Below, one piece after another: positions 34,467 to 47,100 of a DNA stretch of 64,000 nucleotides. Under the pieces are notes generated by a model. That model did no database searches and was not told the origin of the DNA. It worked only from the letters and a program-made list of their open reading frames with translations. Each line of letters begins with the position of its first letter. The first letter of the stretch is position 1. This stretch comes from Flavobacterium succinicans LMG 10402. GTDB lineage: Bacteria; Bacteroidota; Bacteroidia; Flavobacteriales; Flavobacteriaceae. The stretch is from the NCBI RefSeq assembly GCF_000611675.1, contig NZ_JATV01000004.1, positions 124,001 through 188,000 of the forward strand, given 5' to 3'. Both the position numbers and the translations under genes were made by a program.

Positions 34467-35759
34467 ATGAAAAAAATAACTCAGATTTTAGCTTTAATGC
34501 TATTGTTTACTTGTTCTGTTCAGGCACAACAAGAAAAAGGTATTTTTGGTTCTTTGAATTGGTTAAACAATTGGACGGAATTTAAGCCTACCCGATTGGA
34601 TTATGGTGAGGCGAATCAAATTTTAGCAGGTAACATATCAACGGACACCAAATTGCTGAAAAGAAATATTTATCTTTTGCAAGGTCCTGTTTATGTAAAT
34701 AATAATGCCGTTCTTACTATTGAACCAGGTACAGTAATTATTGGTGATTTTGGTTCAGGAGCTGCTTTAGTCATTACCAAAGGAGCAAAAATTATGGCTG
34801 ATGGTTTAGAAACAGATCCTATTGTTTTTACTTCTAGTCGTAGTTTGAAAAAACCAGGAGACTGGGGAGGAATAATTATACTTGGTGATGCACCAATTAA
34901 CAAGTTTGGCGGTGTCTCTTCTGTGAACTATGGTTTGGATAATGCTATGACGGTTTATGGTGGTTCAAATCCTGCTGCTAATGCTGGTGTTTTACGTTAT
35001 GTTCGCATAGAGTATGCAGGTAGCAAAGTTAGAGGAGATGAAAACTTCAATGGTTTACTATTAGCAGGAATAGGAAATGCAACTGTACTTGAAAATGTGA
35101 TGGTAAGTTTTTCGGCAGGCGATTCTTTCACTGTGTACGGTGGAGACGTAGCCATGAAAAAAATGGTTTCTTTGAAATCTAGTGCTATAGATTATAAATT
35201 TAATTATGGAGCACAATGTAAATTAGATAATTCTTTGGCTATTCGTTCTTCTTACATTTCTAGTAGTACTACTGCTTACCGATGTTTAGATGTAGCTTCT
35301 TATTTGCAAAAAGCTGAAGTTGATTTTACTAAAAAACAAACCAATGTAGTAGCTACGAACATGACATTGGTTAATGATAGTGCCGATTTGTTAGCAGACA
35401 TGCAAAAAAATCTTATTAAGGATGCGGTTAGAGTGGCCGAAAATTCTTTTCTTGAATTAAAAAGAAGTGTGATTTCAGGTTTTAATCCAGCTGTAATTTT
35501 GGATGCAAATATTGAAGTAACTGCTACCAATTTGAAAAAAATTAAGTTAGAGCAATTGTACATTAATTCTTGTAAAGGAAATATTTTTACAGAGTTTAAC
35601 CCTAATAATGAAGAGTTAGAAAATTGGTACGGAAATAGTGCTTTTTTTAATGTGTATGACAAACAAAATAATTCTGAAGCTTTTTTAGATGCTTTTAATG
35701 AAAAAAGACCTGATTTCAGATTAAAAATTTCAAAAATTACGGCTTCAAATAACAACTAG
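34467..35759 (+). CDS. Secreted protein with beta-helix-like repeat domain
   Basis: 430 residues. Signal peptide (1-20, ending VQAQ). The middle, NRNIYLLQGPVYVNNNAVLTIEPGTVIIGDFGSGAALVITKGAKIMADGLETDPIVFTSS followed by GDWGGIIILGDAPINKFGG and ENVMVSFSAGDSFTVYGGDVAMKK, has the look of a right-handed parallel beta-helix found in many Bacteroidota surface proteins. There is no type A or B sorting domain at the C-terminus, so export to the surface is uncertain. Gene order places it between the preceding secreted protein and sprC. A terminator-like hairpin follows, so transcription into sprC is probably only partial. Confidence 0.75.
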   Translation: MKKITQILALMLLFTCSVQAQQEKGIFGSLNWLNNWTEFKPTRLDYGEANQILAGNISTDTKLLKRNIYLLQGPVYVNNNAVLTIEPGTVIIGDFGSGAALVITKGAKIMADGLETDPIVFTSSRSLKKPGDWGGIIILGDAPINKFGGVSSVNYGLDNAMTVYGGSNPAANAGVLRYVRIEYAGSKVRGDENFNGLLLAGIGNATVLENVMVSFSAGDSFTVYGGDVAMKKMVSLKSSAIDYKFNYGAQCKLDNSLAIRSSYISSSTTAYRCLDVASYLQKAEVDFTKKQTNVVATNMTLVNDSADLLADMQKNLIKDAVRVAENSFLELKRSVISGFNPAVILDANIEVTATNLKKIKLEQLYINSCKGNIFTEFNPNNEELENWYGNSAFFNVYDKQNNSEAFLDAFNEKRPDFRLKISKITASNNN

Positions 35760-35772
35760 TTTATTTTTAAAG

Positions 35773-35812
35773 ATAAAAACTTTGATTGTCCCCCAACGAT
35801 CGAAGTTTTTAT
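35773..35812 (+). terminator. Terminator-like hairpin before sprC
   Basis: AAAAACTT-T-GAT, loop, ATC-G-AAGTTTTT with flanking T runs. The stem has one mismatch. It stands between the beta-helix gene and sprC with no clear promoter box after it, so it may act as a partial terminator or attenuator within the locus. Confidence 0.7.
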
Positions 35813-35852
35813 TTTTATAATCATAAATTTATGTAAAAATCTGATTTTCGAT

Positions 35853-37340
35853 ATGTACAGGCAGCACAATAAAGTCTTTTTTTTGCTTCGTTTTTTATTT
35901 TTATACATTGGATTAGCTCCGTTTATATCGTTAAAAGCTCAAGTCTCAATAGGAAAACCTACTTTCCCTTTTACACAAATTTGTGCCAATCCGGTATTCA
36001 ATACCTTTGAAGTCAATTTTAGTTTTACGCCTACCACAGGACTTAGTGCTTCCAATCAGTTCATTGTAGAACTTTCAGATGGGGCAGGAAGTTTTGCGAC
36101 TCCAACAGTGCTACATACTAGTGCAGCAGGCGCTATTACTACCTCTCCTGCTAAGATTACTTTTGCAGTTCCGGTTACTACTAGTGGTGAGAATTATAGA
36201 ATTCGCGTTCGTAGTACTGCACCAATAGCCACCAGCCAATCGTCTAATTCTTTTCCAGCCTATTACAAACCGCAAGATGCCCAATTTACGATAAACAACA
36301 ACGATTCTAATGTAGTGATTTGCACAGGCGGTTCCTATGTTTTATCTATCGATAATCCTGGAACAGGAGCTAATGATTCTCCTCTCAAATATCCAGGACT
36401 TACATTCAATTGGTTTCGTGATAATGGTCCCACGGTGTTGCCTACAAAAGTAGCCTCAGCTGTAGGAGGCAATTATACGGTATCTACTCCAGGGGTATAC
36501 TATGCTGAAACGAATTATGGCAGTTGTACCTCTGATTCCTATTCTAATAGGGTAACGGTCACTTCGTCTACTTCTGGCGCAACTGCGGTGATTACGTCAA
36601 GTTTAGGTAATCCTTTTTGTAGTAGTCAAGGCGCTACTGTTTTGTCGGCTACCCAAGGAAATACTTATCAATGGTTTAAAGACAATCAGGCCATCGCTAA
36701 TGCAACAAATCAAACGTATTCAACGGCTATCCCAGGTAAATACAGTGTTAAAATTGGTTTTGGCTCTTGTGATGCCAATGCCAGTATCGATTTGCAAGAA
36801 GGGACATTTAATGCTAGTTTAAACGTGCTGGCGACTAGCTCCATTGTTCCTGGAGAAAATTTAAATGTGGCAGTTTCTACTGATGCTACGAATCCCTCAT
36901 ATAAGTGGTTTTTAAACGGGAATCAAATTCCAAATGTAACAGCCAGTACTTATAGCGCGACCGTTAAAGGAACTTATAAAGTGACCATAACACAGCCAGG
37001 TAATTGTGCGATTTTCAAAGATCTTATTTTTGAAGTAACCTATACGACGGATCCCAACCCGTTTCCTGAAGTTTCCAATATTCCAAATATCATCAGTCCT
37101 AATGGTGATTTTATCAATGACACCTGGGTGCTCCCTTTAGAATATGTCAATGGAAAAGATGTTGAAGTGGTAATTGTTAGTGCTTTTGGCGAAGTGGTAG
37201 TTCAAACCCGTAATTACCAAAACGATTGGCCTACGATCACCAATCCTATTGATTTTAAAAATGTGAATCCGATCTACTATTATATTATCACGACCCCCGA
37301 CAACAAGGTAAAAAAAGGATCCATAACTGTGATTAAATAA
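35853..37340 (+). CDS. sprC: Gliding motility protein SprC, with type B C-terminal sorting domain
   Basis: 495 residues. Signal peptide (about 1-30, ending SLKAQ) followed by several Ig-like beta domains with repeated YxW(F/Y) patterns ([30 protein letters not shown]). The C-terminus [27 protein letters not shown]...[10 protein letters not shown] is a gliding-associated type B sorting domain (TIGR04131-like, with FxPNGDGxND-type core). Position directly before sprD and sprB matches sprC of the F. johnsoniae sprC-D-B-F operon, needed for SprB function. Surface or outer-membrane attached. One base separates its stop from the sprD start, so the two are translationally coupled. Confidence 0.87.
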   Translation: MYRQHNKVFFLLRFLFLYIGLAPFISLKAQVSIGKPTFPFTQICANPVFNTFEVNFSFTPTTGLSASNQFIVELSDGAGSFATPTVLHTSAAGAITTSPAKITFAVPVTTSGENYRIRVRSTAPIATSQSSNSFPAYYKPQDAQFTINNNDSNVVICTGGSYVLSIDNPGTGANDSPLKYPGLTFNWFRDNGPTVLPTKVASAVGGNYTVSTPGVYYAETNYGSCTSDSYSNRVTVTSSTSGATAVITSSLGNPFCSSQGATVLSATQGNTYQWFKDNQAIANATNQTYSTAIPGKYSVKIGFGSCDANASIDLQEGTFNASLNVLATSSIVPGENLNVAVSTDATNPSYKWFLNGNQIPNVTASTYSATVKGTYKVTITQPGNCAIFKDLIFEVTYTTDPNPFPEVSNIPNIISPNGDFINDTWVLPLEYVNGKDVEVVIVSAFGEVVVQTRNYQNDWPTITNPIDFKNVNPIYYYIITTPDNKVKKGSITVIK

Positions 37341-37341
37341 T

Positions 37342-40300
37342 ATGAGGAAAATTTTACTATTTATTATCATTTCAGTTGGTTTACACCAAGAACTCTATGC
37401 TCAAACCAATCAGGTGGAGGATGGAGTTGTTTCATTTTCCTTACCCTTTAGAAATTCTTTAAAGTTTAATCGCTTTGTAATTAATCCAACATTTAGTTTT
37501 GTTCGAGAGCAAAACACCTTTGCAACGATATATAGCAAACGACAATGGTTGCAGTTTAATGATGCACCCACAACTTATGTTGCGAGTTATTCGGGTCGAT
37601 TTTTAGACAATGAAGGAATTGGAATTGGTGTTTTTCAACACAATATTGGCGTATTGACCACTTTTGGAGGAATAGTAAATTTCACACATAATGTTGAATT
37701 GGAACAAGACAGCAATCTTACTTTTGGATTGAATCTTGGTGCTTACAAAAGCGGTTTAAATGCTGGTAAAGTAATTACTAATGGCGTTGCCGATCCCTCT
37801 TTAAACAATATCCCCTCTAATTTTTTACTCACCGTGAGTCCAGGGATTAACTATGGTACTGCATTTTTAGATTTTGGAGTGGCCTTTAATAATATGATCA
37901 CTTACAACTTCTCAAGTGCTAAAATGCTGCAAGACGATCTAGAAAAGGGCATTCAAGCGCATGTCATGTACACAGGCTATTTGGACACCTATGGTCTTTT
38001 TGATAAAAGTAAATTTTCAGCTTTAATTCGTTCCGAGTTCAAAAAAGAAAAAACCATCCTATCTGGGACCGCTACTTTTGCTACCCCATTAGGGATTTGG
38101 GCGCAAGCGGGATATAACAGTTTGTATGGTTTGTCAGGGGGTATTGGAATGAATATTACACCGACGATTTCCCTTGAATATATAACAGAAAAAGGATTGT
38201 CAGGGTTTTCTAATTTTGGATTTTCTCATGAAATTGTTCTAGCCTATAAGTTTAAAAGTAAAAACTATTACCACGGAGATGATGAGGAGACTGCTGCGTT
38301 GATTGTGCCTAATGTAGCACCTGCTCCAAAAAAATCTGTAAAAACAGCCCCAGTACAACCCAAACAAAGTACGCTATTGTCTCCAATAGACAAGGCGAAT
38401 TTGGAGGCTGCACGTAAAGAGGCCCAAGCAGAAAGAGAACAATTGCGTTTGGCCAAATTAAAAGAAATTGCTGATGCGAAAGCCAAAGCAGATGCAGATG
38501 CGAAAGCGAAGCTATTGGCCAATGAAGCAGCACAAAAAGCGGCTATAGAAGCGGAACGATTGAAGCAAGCCAAATTGGCTGCTGATGCAAAACTAAAAGC
38601 AGAAGCGGCTACTAAGGCTAAAACAGCAGTGCCGTCTACTACAGTAAATGATGCAGCTGAAAAAGCACGTTTGGCTAAACTTGCAACCGATGCCAAGGCA
38701 AAAGCAGATGCAGAAGCCGAGCGTTTACGTAAAGAAAAATTAGCTGCAGAAGCGAAAGCTAAAGTTGAAGCCGATGCAAAAGCCAAAGCTGCTGCGGATG
38801 CCGAGCGTTTACGTCAAGAGAAACTAGCTGCTGAAGCCAAAGCGAAAGCTGACGCTAAAGCAAAAGAAATAGCCGATGCAGAAGCGAAGGCTAAATTAGA
38901 AGCCGATGCAAAAGCCAAAGCTGCTGCGGATGCTGAACGTTTACGTCAAGAGAAATTAGCTGCTGAAGCCAAAGCGAAAGCCGACGCAGAAGAAAAAGCT
39001 AAAGTAGAAGTGGATGCCAAAGCCAAAGCTGCTGCGGATGCCGAGCGTTTACGTCAAGAGAAATTAGCTGCTGAAGCCAAAGCGAAAGCCGACGCAGAAG
39101 AAAAAGCTAAAGTAGAAGTGGATGCCAAAGCCAAAGCTGCTGCGGATGCCGAGCGTTTACGTCAAGAGAAATTAGCTGCAGAATCTAAAGCGAAAGCCGA
39201 TGCAGAAGCGAAAGCTAAATTAGAAGCGGATGCCAAAGCTAAAGCTGCTGCGGATGCTGAACGTTTACGTCAAGAGAAACTAGCTGCTGAAGCCAAAGCG
39301 AAAGCTGACGCTAAAGCAAAAGAAATAGCCGATGCAGAAGCAAAAGCTAAAGTAGTAGCTGACGCCAAAGCCAAAGCTACTGCGGATGCCGAGCGTTTAC
39401 GTCAAGAGAAACTAGCTGCTGAAGCCAAAGCGAAAGCTGATGCAGAAGCCAAAGCTAAATTGGAAGCAGACACTAAAGCCAAAGCTGCTGCCGATGCTGA
39501 GCGTCTACGTCAAGAGAAATTAGCTACTGAAGCCAAAGCGAAAGCGGATGCCAAAGCAAAAGAAATAGCTGATGCAGAAGCCAAAGCTAAATTGGAAGCA
39601 GACACTAAAGCCAAAGCTGCTGCGGATGCTGAACGTTTACGTCAAGAGAAATTAGCTGCTAAAGCAAAAGAAATAGCTGATGCAGAAGCCAAAGCTAAAT
39701 TGGAAGCAGACACTAAAGCCAAAGCTGCTGCCGATGCTGAGCGTTTACGTCAAGAGAAACTAGCCGCTGAAGCTAAAGCGAAAGCCGACGCTAAAGCCAA
39801 AGAAATAGCTGATGCGGAAGCGAAAGCTAAAGTAGAAGCGGACGCAAAAGCTAAAGCTGCTGCGGATGCCGAGCGTTTACGTCAAGAGAAATTAGCTGCA
39901 GAAGCCAAAGCGAAAGCCGATGCAGAAGCGAAAGCTAAAGTAGAAGCGGACGCAAAAGCCAAAGCTGCTGCGGAAGCCGAGCGTTTACGTCAAGAGAAAT
40001 TAGCTGCAGAAGCCAAAGCAAAAGCCGATGCAGAAGCGAAAGCTAAAGTAGAAGCTGATGCCAAAGCAAAAACTGCTGCCGACGCGAAACAAAAATCGGA
40101 TGCTGAAGCAGAGAGAATTCGCTTGGCTAAAATAGCTGCTGCCGCTGCAGTTGTTCCAGTTGTTAAAGACGCGAGTGCTATAGCTATTGATGATTTGGCC
40201 AAACAAGCAGAAACCTCTAGTCAAATGCAAAAATCGTTAATCGCTCAATTAGATCAGAAGGTTGCGGCTAAAGCCAAAGAATTGAGAGACATGAAGGAAG

Positions 40301-41034
40301 AAAATGATTTGAGCGAGCAAGGTATTTTTAAAGAGCCACAAGAAATTAAGAGCACTGTTAATGATAATGCAGTGATTGAATCGTTGAAATCACAAATTTC
40401 AGCCATGAACAAGATGCAAGAGGATAACATTGTTAAAATCAAAAACTTGTTTGATGAACGTATCAAAAAAGGAGCTAGCGCTACCGATGCGTTGAGTATA
40501 AACTATTTAAAATCGATTGATCAATTAAAAGCAGAACAAGCGGCAAGTGTTCAAACTAATACAAAATTAGTACAGTCGTTAGAGAACATTAAGGTCGCAG
40601 TAGAAGTTGAGAAAAAACGACGCATCAAACGTGCCAATTCGTTGAATTCTTCTGATCGTTTGGCGCAGGATCAAGCCGCCTTGAAACGCATCAAGGAGAC
40701 CACGAAGCTGAGTGCCACTCCTTTGACGGTAAGCGATTTTGATTTTGGAGAAGAACAATCGAACATGCAAATTATGAAACGTGTAGAAAATACACCTAGT
40801 GGCTATTATATGATTATGGCGGTTCACAAAGATGTCGCTAAACGTGATGCCTTTTTGACCAAAGCCGTAGCCTCGGGAATGAAAAATGTATCATTCTACT
40901 ACGATGCCAGCACTAGTAGTTATTACATCTATAACGGCATGTTTGATAATTTACAAGAAGCACAAGAAGAAATTAAAAACAAAACCACGAATGCCTCTAC
41001 CAGTAAAATGGTGATTATAAAAGTGGAAAATTAA
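37342..41034 (+). CDS. sprD: Gliding motility protein SprD: PorP/SprF-like barrel, Ala/Lys-rich coiled coil, SPOR-like end
   Basis: 1230 residues. Signal peptide (1-20). Residues about 22-310 form a PorP/SprF-type outer-membrane barrel ([33 protein letters not shown] and [13 protein letters not shown]). Residues about 350-940 are an alanine-, lysine- and glutamate-rich coiled coil built from 12 copies of a unit containing [18 protein letters not shown] (one copy with RKEK), 36 or 44 residues long. About 950-1130 is further helical sequence, and the end ([46 protein letters not shown]) resembles a SPOR peptidoglycan-binding domain. Together with SprB and SprF it is part of the gliding surface apparatus. 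The coiled coil could span the periplasm from barrel to peptidoglycan; this is inference. Confidence 0.87.
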   Translation: MRKILLFIIISVGLHQELYAQTNQVEDGVVSFSLPFRNSLKFNRFVINPTFSFVREQNTFATIYSKRQWLQFNDAPTTYVASYSGRFLDNEGIGIGVFQHNIGVLTTFGGIVNFTHNVELEQDSNLTFGLNLGAYKSGLNAGKVITNGVADPSLNNIPSNFLLTVSPGINYGTAFLDFGVAFNNMITYNFSSAKMLQDDLEKGIQAHVMYTGYLDTYGLFDKSKFSALIRSEFKKEKTILSGTATFATPLGIWAQAGYNSLYGLSGGIGMNITPTISLEYITEKGLSGFSNFGFSHEIVLAYKFKSKNYYHGDDEETAALIVPNVAPAPKKSVKTAPVQPKQSTLLSPIDKANLEAARKEAQAEREQLRLAKLKEIADAKAKADADAKAKLLANEAAQKAAIEAERLKQAKLAADAKLKAEAATKAKTAVPSTTVNDAAEKARLAKLATDAKAKADAEAERLRKEKLAAEAKAKVEADAKAKAAADAERLRQEKLAAEAKAKADAKAKEIADAEAKAKLEADAKAKAAADAERLRQEKLAAEAKAKADAEEKAKVEVDAKAKAAADAERLRQEKLAAEAKAKADAEEKAKVEVDAKAKAAADAERLRQEKLAAESKAKADAEAKAKLEADAKAKAAADAERLRQEKLAAEAKAKADAKAKEIADAEAKAKVVADAKAKATADAERLRQEKLAAEAKAKADAEAKAKLEADTKAKAAADAERLRQEKLATEAKAKADAKAKEIADAEAKAKLEADTKAKAAADAERLRQEKLAAKAKEIADAEAKAKLEADTKAKAAADAERLRQEKLAAEAKAKADAKAKEIADAEAKAKVEADAKAKAAADAERLRQEKLAAEAKAKADAEAKAKVEADAKAKAAAEAERLRQEKLAAEAKAKADAEAKAKVEADAKAKTAADAKQKSDAEAERIRLAKIAAAAAVVPVVKDASAIAIDDLAKQAETSSQMQKSLIAQLDQKVAAKAKELRDMKEENDLSEQGIFKEPQEIKSTVNDNAVIESLKSQISAMNKMQEDNIVKIKNLFDERIKKGASATDALSINYLKSIDQLKAEQAASVQTNTKLVQSLENIKVAVEVEKKRRIKRANSLNSSDRLAQDQAALKRIKETTKLSATPLTVSDFDFGEEQSNMQIMKRVENTPSGYYMIMAVHKDVAKRDAFLTKAVASGMKNVSFYYDASTSSYYIYNGMFDNLQEAQEEIKNKTTNASTSKMVIIKVEN
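38700..40130 (+). repeat. In-frame tandem repeat inside sprD (108- and 132-base units)
   Basis: Twelve copies of a unit ending in gagcgtttacgtcaagag. Copies of this marker at 38811, 38943, 39051 and 39159 give spacings of 132, 108 and 108 bases, all multiples of three. Some adjacent copies are almost identical at the DNA level (around 38980 and 39090), showing recent expansion. Confidence 0.9.
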
Positions 41035-41089
41035 GAAGAACAGTTAAAATATTACGATATACCATATAGATAACCATTATAAAAGTTTT

Positions 41090-41133
41090 TTTTATCGTTG
41101 CTTTTTCCTCCCCAAGAATTAGCAACGATAAAA
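41090..41133. promoter_or_regulatory. Long inverted repeat between sprD and sprB
   Basis: TTTTATCGTTGC (41090-41101) and GCAACGATAAAA (41122-41133): 12-base perfect arms, 20-base loop containing a CCTCCCC stretch. It ends 20 bases before the sprB start. No T-run follows, so it is not a simple terminator. An mRNA hairpin that sets the ratio of SprD to SprB or protects the sprB message is a plausible reading. Confidence 0.6.
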
Positions 41134-41153
41134 GTAAATACCATACCAAAACC

Positions 41154-44100
41154 ATGAAGAAACCTACTATTTTACACCTGCTATTTTTGGAGTTTTTTAC
41201 CTTTATTTCCAAGAATATATCTTTGTTGCGCAAGTTCCATTTGCCAACATTTCCAATTGTTCAGCAGTCTAAAAACAGATGCCTTTCGTATGCTTTGGCT
41301 ATGGTTGGGATGTTGTTTTTTATGTCACAAGGCTCGTATGGGCAAAATTTGAAACCTTTCAATATTCGTTTTGACAAAAATGTAAAGGGTGATCAACTAA
41401 TGATTGGAAATAATATTCTGAGTCAGGATAATACTAATTTCAATGATAAAGATTCTTACAATTCAGATATTGACATGCAATATGTGAATATTGACAGTGA
41501 TCCTACTACTTTTAGTTCTAGTAGCGCCGAATTAACAGTGCCAAATTCTAATGCTCCGGCCGCTGCGTGTTATAAAATCGTGTATGCCGCTTTGTATTGG
41601 TCGGGAATTATCAGAGAGGGAGATAATACGGTGGATAGAACTAAATTTACTTCTATTAAATTCAAAACGCCAGTTGGAGGTTATAAAGATATAACTGGAG
41701 AATTAATTTATGATGCTATTAATCAGTCTAATGGAATTGGAAGAGATAAAAACAGACCTTATGCTTGTTATGCCGATGTTACTTCTTTAGTACAGCCTCT
41801 AACCGATGCTAATGGAACGTATACTGTAGCGAATGTACTTTCTAGTACTGGGTATAATTCTAGTACGGGATTATCTGCGGGCTGGTCGTTGTATATTGTT
41901 TATGAAGACCCTAAATTACCCGCACGTTCAATAACATCGTATGATGGTTTTAGTGGGATTAGTGGAACAACTACTTTGGACATAACTGTTTCTGGATTTA
42001 GAACCATACCTAAAGGACCTGTAAATGCAAGTTTTGCTTTTGCGGCCTTAGAAGGTGATAAGAAGATAGATGGCGATTATTTGGAAATTAATGGGGTGAA
42101 GCAAAGTGCTGCGACAGCAACAGGAACTACTCTGAGACCTACGGACAATTTTTTCAATAGTTCGATTACTTACATCGATCCAAATACTAAAAAAACAGCC
42201 AATTTTACAGCACCCAACCGTACTCCAGCTAGTAGCAATACTTTGGGGTATGATGCAGGTATTATTGAATTAAAAAACGATAACAATTCTGCTATAAAGA
42301 ACGATGCCACTTCCGCAAAGATCACTTTAGGAAGTACTGGGGATGTTTACTTTTATTATTTTAACGCAATCGCTGTTGAAATTATTGAACCCAAAATTAT
42401 TTTGACCAAAAAGGTATTGAAAGGTGGTGTGGATGCAGCTAATCAGCCGGTAAAATTAAGTGAAGTTTTGACCTATGAACTTCAATTTCAAAATGTAGGT
42501 AATGACAACGCTAAAACTTTTACTATAGAAGATAAATTACCTGCAAATACTAATTTTAATTATCCAGCAGACATTGAGGCGCCATTACCAGCAGGAGTGA
42601 CGCATACCTACAATGCAACTACAAGAACAATTACTTTTAGGATACCAGATAACTTAGTCAATAAGAATGGAAATCTTAGTACCCCTATTCGTTTTAAAGT
42701 TCAAGTGGTGCCTACTTGTGAAAACTTAACGGAGCCTTGTAATAATATTATAAAAAATACCGCCAAATCTAAATATACAGGAGAAATCAATACCAATGAT
42801 GGAAAAGGTTTTGGAGAAGATAGTTATTCGTCCTATTCTGCTTGTACTATTAGTGTGCCCGAATCGACCAACTTTTTGGTAGGGGTAGACGATTGTAAAA
42901 AGAGAAATGATGTATTGTGTGGTGATAATGTAACGATATCAGCTACTGGTGGATATGCTTCTTATTCATGGTCTACTAGTCCTACGGGTATTCCGGTAAT
43001 AGGAACTTCTCAAACGCTGACAGTGACCAAACCTGGAACGTACTATGTAAAAAATACTGCAACACCGCCTTGTGTGGATTTAGAGGAAATAATCACCGTG
43101 GCCGACTATGCTGCAAAACCAAAAAATCCTTTAATTGATATTGCCGATAACATAAACCCAGCAACGGGTCTAATTGATAAGTGTGTGAATGACGGTAGTG
43201 TATTGCCTAAATTTTTCTTATGTGGGAATGAGGCATATAAAGACATCAATTTATCTTCTTTAGGAGCAACAAGAATCACATGGGAAAAAACTACCTGTGT
43301 GCCTGATCCTAATTTGTCTGATTTATGTGCCAATGTAAGTCCGACTTGTACTTGGACCACTGCCATCCCTGATGGTAACACATTTAGAGCAGATACCGCA
43401 GGGCAATACCGCGTTTCTATCTATTTCGGAGGTTGTTTTAGTCGTTTTTATTTTAATGTGTATAAAAATGAATTAAACTATACTGTTGACAAGAAAGACA
43501 TGATTTGTGGGAAAGACGGAAGTATTACCATCAATGGTCTTGGAACGAATTACGAATATAGTTTAAGCAAAGATTCTGGCTATCAATCTAGTAATACGTT
43601 TAATATTACTACTGAGGGCACTTATACCGTTTTCATTAGACAAGTAGGTGTTGCTACCAATCCTTGTATTTTTGAGGTAAAAAATATTCCTATTTATAAA
43701 ATTGTTTTCAATCCTATTGCGCCTGTCATCACACAACCGTTATGTCATGATTCAAAAGGAAGTATTAAAGTATATGGAACAGCTTATAACGGCGCCCAAT
43801 ACACTTATGAGCTATTTAAAGGAGGAGTTTCTGTTGAAAAGGTAATTAATAGTACAGCTTCAGAATATGAATTTACTGGTAAGGACGCGGGAGTGTATAC
43901 GTATACGGTGACCACTCAAGACGGCTGTAGCTATAATGGAACGGCCGAAATTATTGCACCAGCTGCCTTAACCGCATCCCCAGCAATCACCAAACCCTTA
44001 ACATGTGAGAATGGGGAAATTACCGTTACACCAAAAAATGGTACGGCTCCCTATTACTATTATGTAAACGGATCCACAACTTCACAAACCGATCCTAAAA

Positions 44101-47100
44101 TTGTGATTACTACCGCAGGGACTTACTCCATTAGGGTGTTGGATAAAAACAACTGCTCCTACACCATCCCAGGTATTAAAATAGACGCCAACCCTAAACC
44201 AGAATTCACTGTGGCGGGGACTAACATCAACTGTTATGGCGCCAAAACAGGAACTATTAAGTTTAATGTAACCAATGCCAATGGTTATACCTTGGCGTAC
44301 AGTATTGACAATGGTGTGACCTATGTAGCCAATGGCACTTTCTCTGACTTACCAGCAGGTACCTACAAACCAATCCTAAGATACACTTTAAGCGGTGTAA
44401 ACTGTTTTGAAACCCGACCTGATATTAATCTTACTGAACCCACTACAGCCTTATCGGCTTCTGCTGGAGTATCAGAATTGGCTGGCTGTGGAGATGGTGT
44501 AACTATTCCAAAAAACTACGGTAGAGTACGTATCACCAACCCGCAAGGAGGTGTTGCGCCATATGAATACAGTTTTGACAATCAGGGCACTTGGAGTTCA
44601 ACCATAATGGATGCTTATAAAGCTCCAGGGACTTATACCTTGTATGTAAAAGATGCTAACGGTTGTATTTTTAGTGCGCCTGTTATCTTAGATCCAGAAC
44701 CCGCAGAACCCGTAATTAAAGCTACACCACAAATTGATTACAATTGTGATGGAACGGCAACAAGTACCGTAACGGTGGAAAATCCAGCCAATGCTTCCTA
44801 TACCTATGAATACTATTTGGATGGTGTGAAAAATACCAACGTGCCAAGTAATGTATTCGTTAATGTTTCATCAGTACCTAATCCTCATTCCATACGAGTA
44901 GACTACAAATTGAATAGCGTACCTACACCAAGTAATTTGCTTTTTGAAAATTTTGGATACGGAGCAGATGTTGAATCTCCTGGAATCAATACTACTTTTT
45001 ATTGTTTTGAAAGACAAGTAGTCGCTACACAATGTAGAAATAGTATTGAAATAAATGATGGTGATTATTCGGTAACTGCAAGAATCGTTAAACCTTTTGG
45101 ACCTTGGATACAACCTGGCGATCACACTCCCCAAACTGTCCCTCCAACGCCTAATGGAAGATGTTTAGTGGTGAACTTAGGAGACAAAATTGGTACAACG
45201 GATGTTATTTATAAAAAAGTAATTAAGGACATCATCCCCAACCAACCCATAAATTTTGAGTTATTTGTAAAGAATTTGCTTAACAAAACTAACAATCAAA
45301 TAGATTGTAATCTGGCAGTAGCCTTAGTGGATGCCACAGGAAAGGAAATCCAAACCTTTACAACCGGTGATGTCCCCAAATCTGAATTATGGGAAAAATA
45401 TCCAAAAACGCCTATTACTTTAGATCCAGGAAATAATACCACGCTAACGTTTATTATTCGTTCTAATAAAAGTAATACCAATGGGAACGATGTAGCTATT
45501 GATGACATTAAAGTATTCCAACTCCCAAAAAGCTGTATTGCTTCAAAAAGTTTCCCTTTAACTATTGATACCGGAAAAGCCTTTACCGCTGAAATTACAG
45601 GTACTAAAAACGTAACTTGTAATGGCGAAATCAATGGCGAAATCACTATTAGTGCCACTAATTTTGATACCACTACAGGCTACCAATATTCCCTAGATAA
45701 CGGAACGAATTGGGATACAACCGTATTAACCACGTCGCCTTATACAATCACCAATTTAGGACCTAAGGCATATACGGTAGCTGTTCGCCCAATTGGGTCT
45801 ACCGTTACGGCTTGTACCAAAACGTTTCCTCCAGTAAACATTAGTCAACCAGCTCCAATTGTTGTGAATGCTACAAAAACTAAAGCGACTTGTCTTACTG
45901 GAGCGACCATTGATGCGAGAAGTACAACAGGAGGAACTCCAGCTTATAAATTTGAATTAATAAATACTGTGGCACCTAATACGGTGATCGCGTTTCCAGC
46001 TAATGGAGTTTTGCCCGATGTTGCTCCTGGTACCTATCTCATCAAAGCTACTGATGCCAATAGTTGTTCGAATCCAACAGAGTACAGCATTACTATTGAT
46101 GCAGTTCCAACTATATCTGCAGCAGTTGTTCCGAGCACAGCGATGTGTTTTGATCCAACTACTGGGGCGGAGATTAAGGTGGAAATTAATGGAGGCGTAG
46201 GACCTTACAGCTACCAAACCAGTTTAAACGGTGGTACTTTTAGTGCCTCTAGCGCGACGTTTACTACACTATCATTTACCCATACGGCTGCTGTAACAGG
46301 CAATTATGTCTTTAGAGTAACCGATAGTAACGGTTGTCCTGCTGAAACAGCACAACAAGTAATTAACGCTAAAGTAACCGCGAATGCGCAAGTAACTACA
46401 GATTTGGATTGTGATCCAGCGCCAGGATCTCCAGATGCTGTGATTACAGGAACTATTTCAGGCGGAACTGCACCCTTTACGGTGGTACTAACCTCTGGAC
46501 AAACGACAGGAACACTTGCTGGACCTGTAGGGACTGCTACTACTTTTACCTATACAACAGGTGTGTCAGGTACCTACCAATTTGAAATTACGGATGCTAT
46601 TGGTTGTAAAACCACTACTTCTGCCACTATTAATGCAAAAATTGCGGTGACTGCAAAAGCAACAGTAACCGATGTTAAGTGTAATGGTGAAAATAACGGA
46701 AGTGTCATTCTTGAAGCGTTGACTGGAGTGGCGCCTTATACTTTTGCGATCACTGCTGGTACTGCTACAACCGGTTTGTCTACTAATACAACGGCAAATT
46801 ATTCCGGTTTAGCGCCAGGAACTTATAAATACACGGTTACCGATAAAAAAAATTGTCAAGAAGAATTTTCATTTGAAGTAAAACAACCAGACGCTATAGA
46901 GATCAACGCTAGTATCAAAACGCCTTATACGTGTGACAGTGAAGCTATAATTGAAGCTATAGCTACCAAAGGAAATGGAGGCTTTACCTATGTATTGAAA
47001 AGAACCGTTGCGACGGTAGAAACAACAGTAGCTACCAACACGACTGGACTTTTCCCTAATTTAACTGTAGCAGGAAGCTATACGGTAACGGCTACCGATG

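Noticed and set aside
35300-35755. 151-codon minus-strand frame
   Set aside because: Antisense of the beta-helix-like secreted protein, no signal or family, typical shadow frame.
38268-38786. 172-codon minus-strand frame rich in Ala, Ser and Phe
   Set aside because: It is the antisense of the sprD Ala/Lys repeats; low-complexity repeats keep several frames open by chance.
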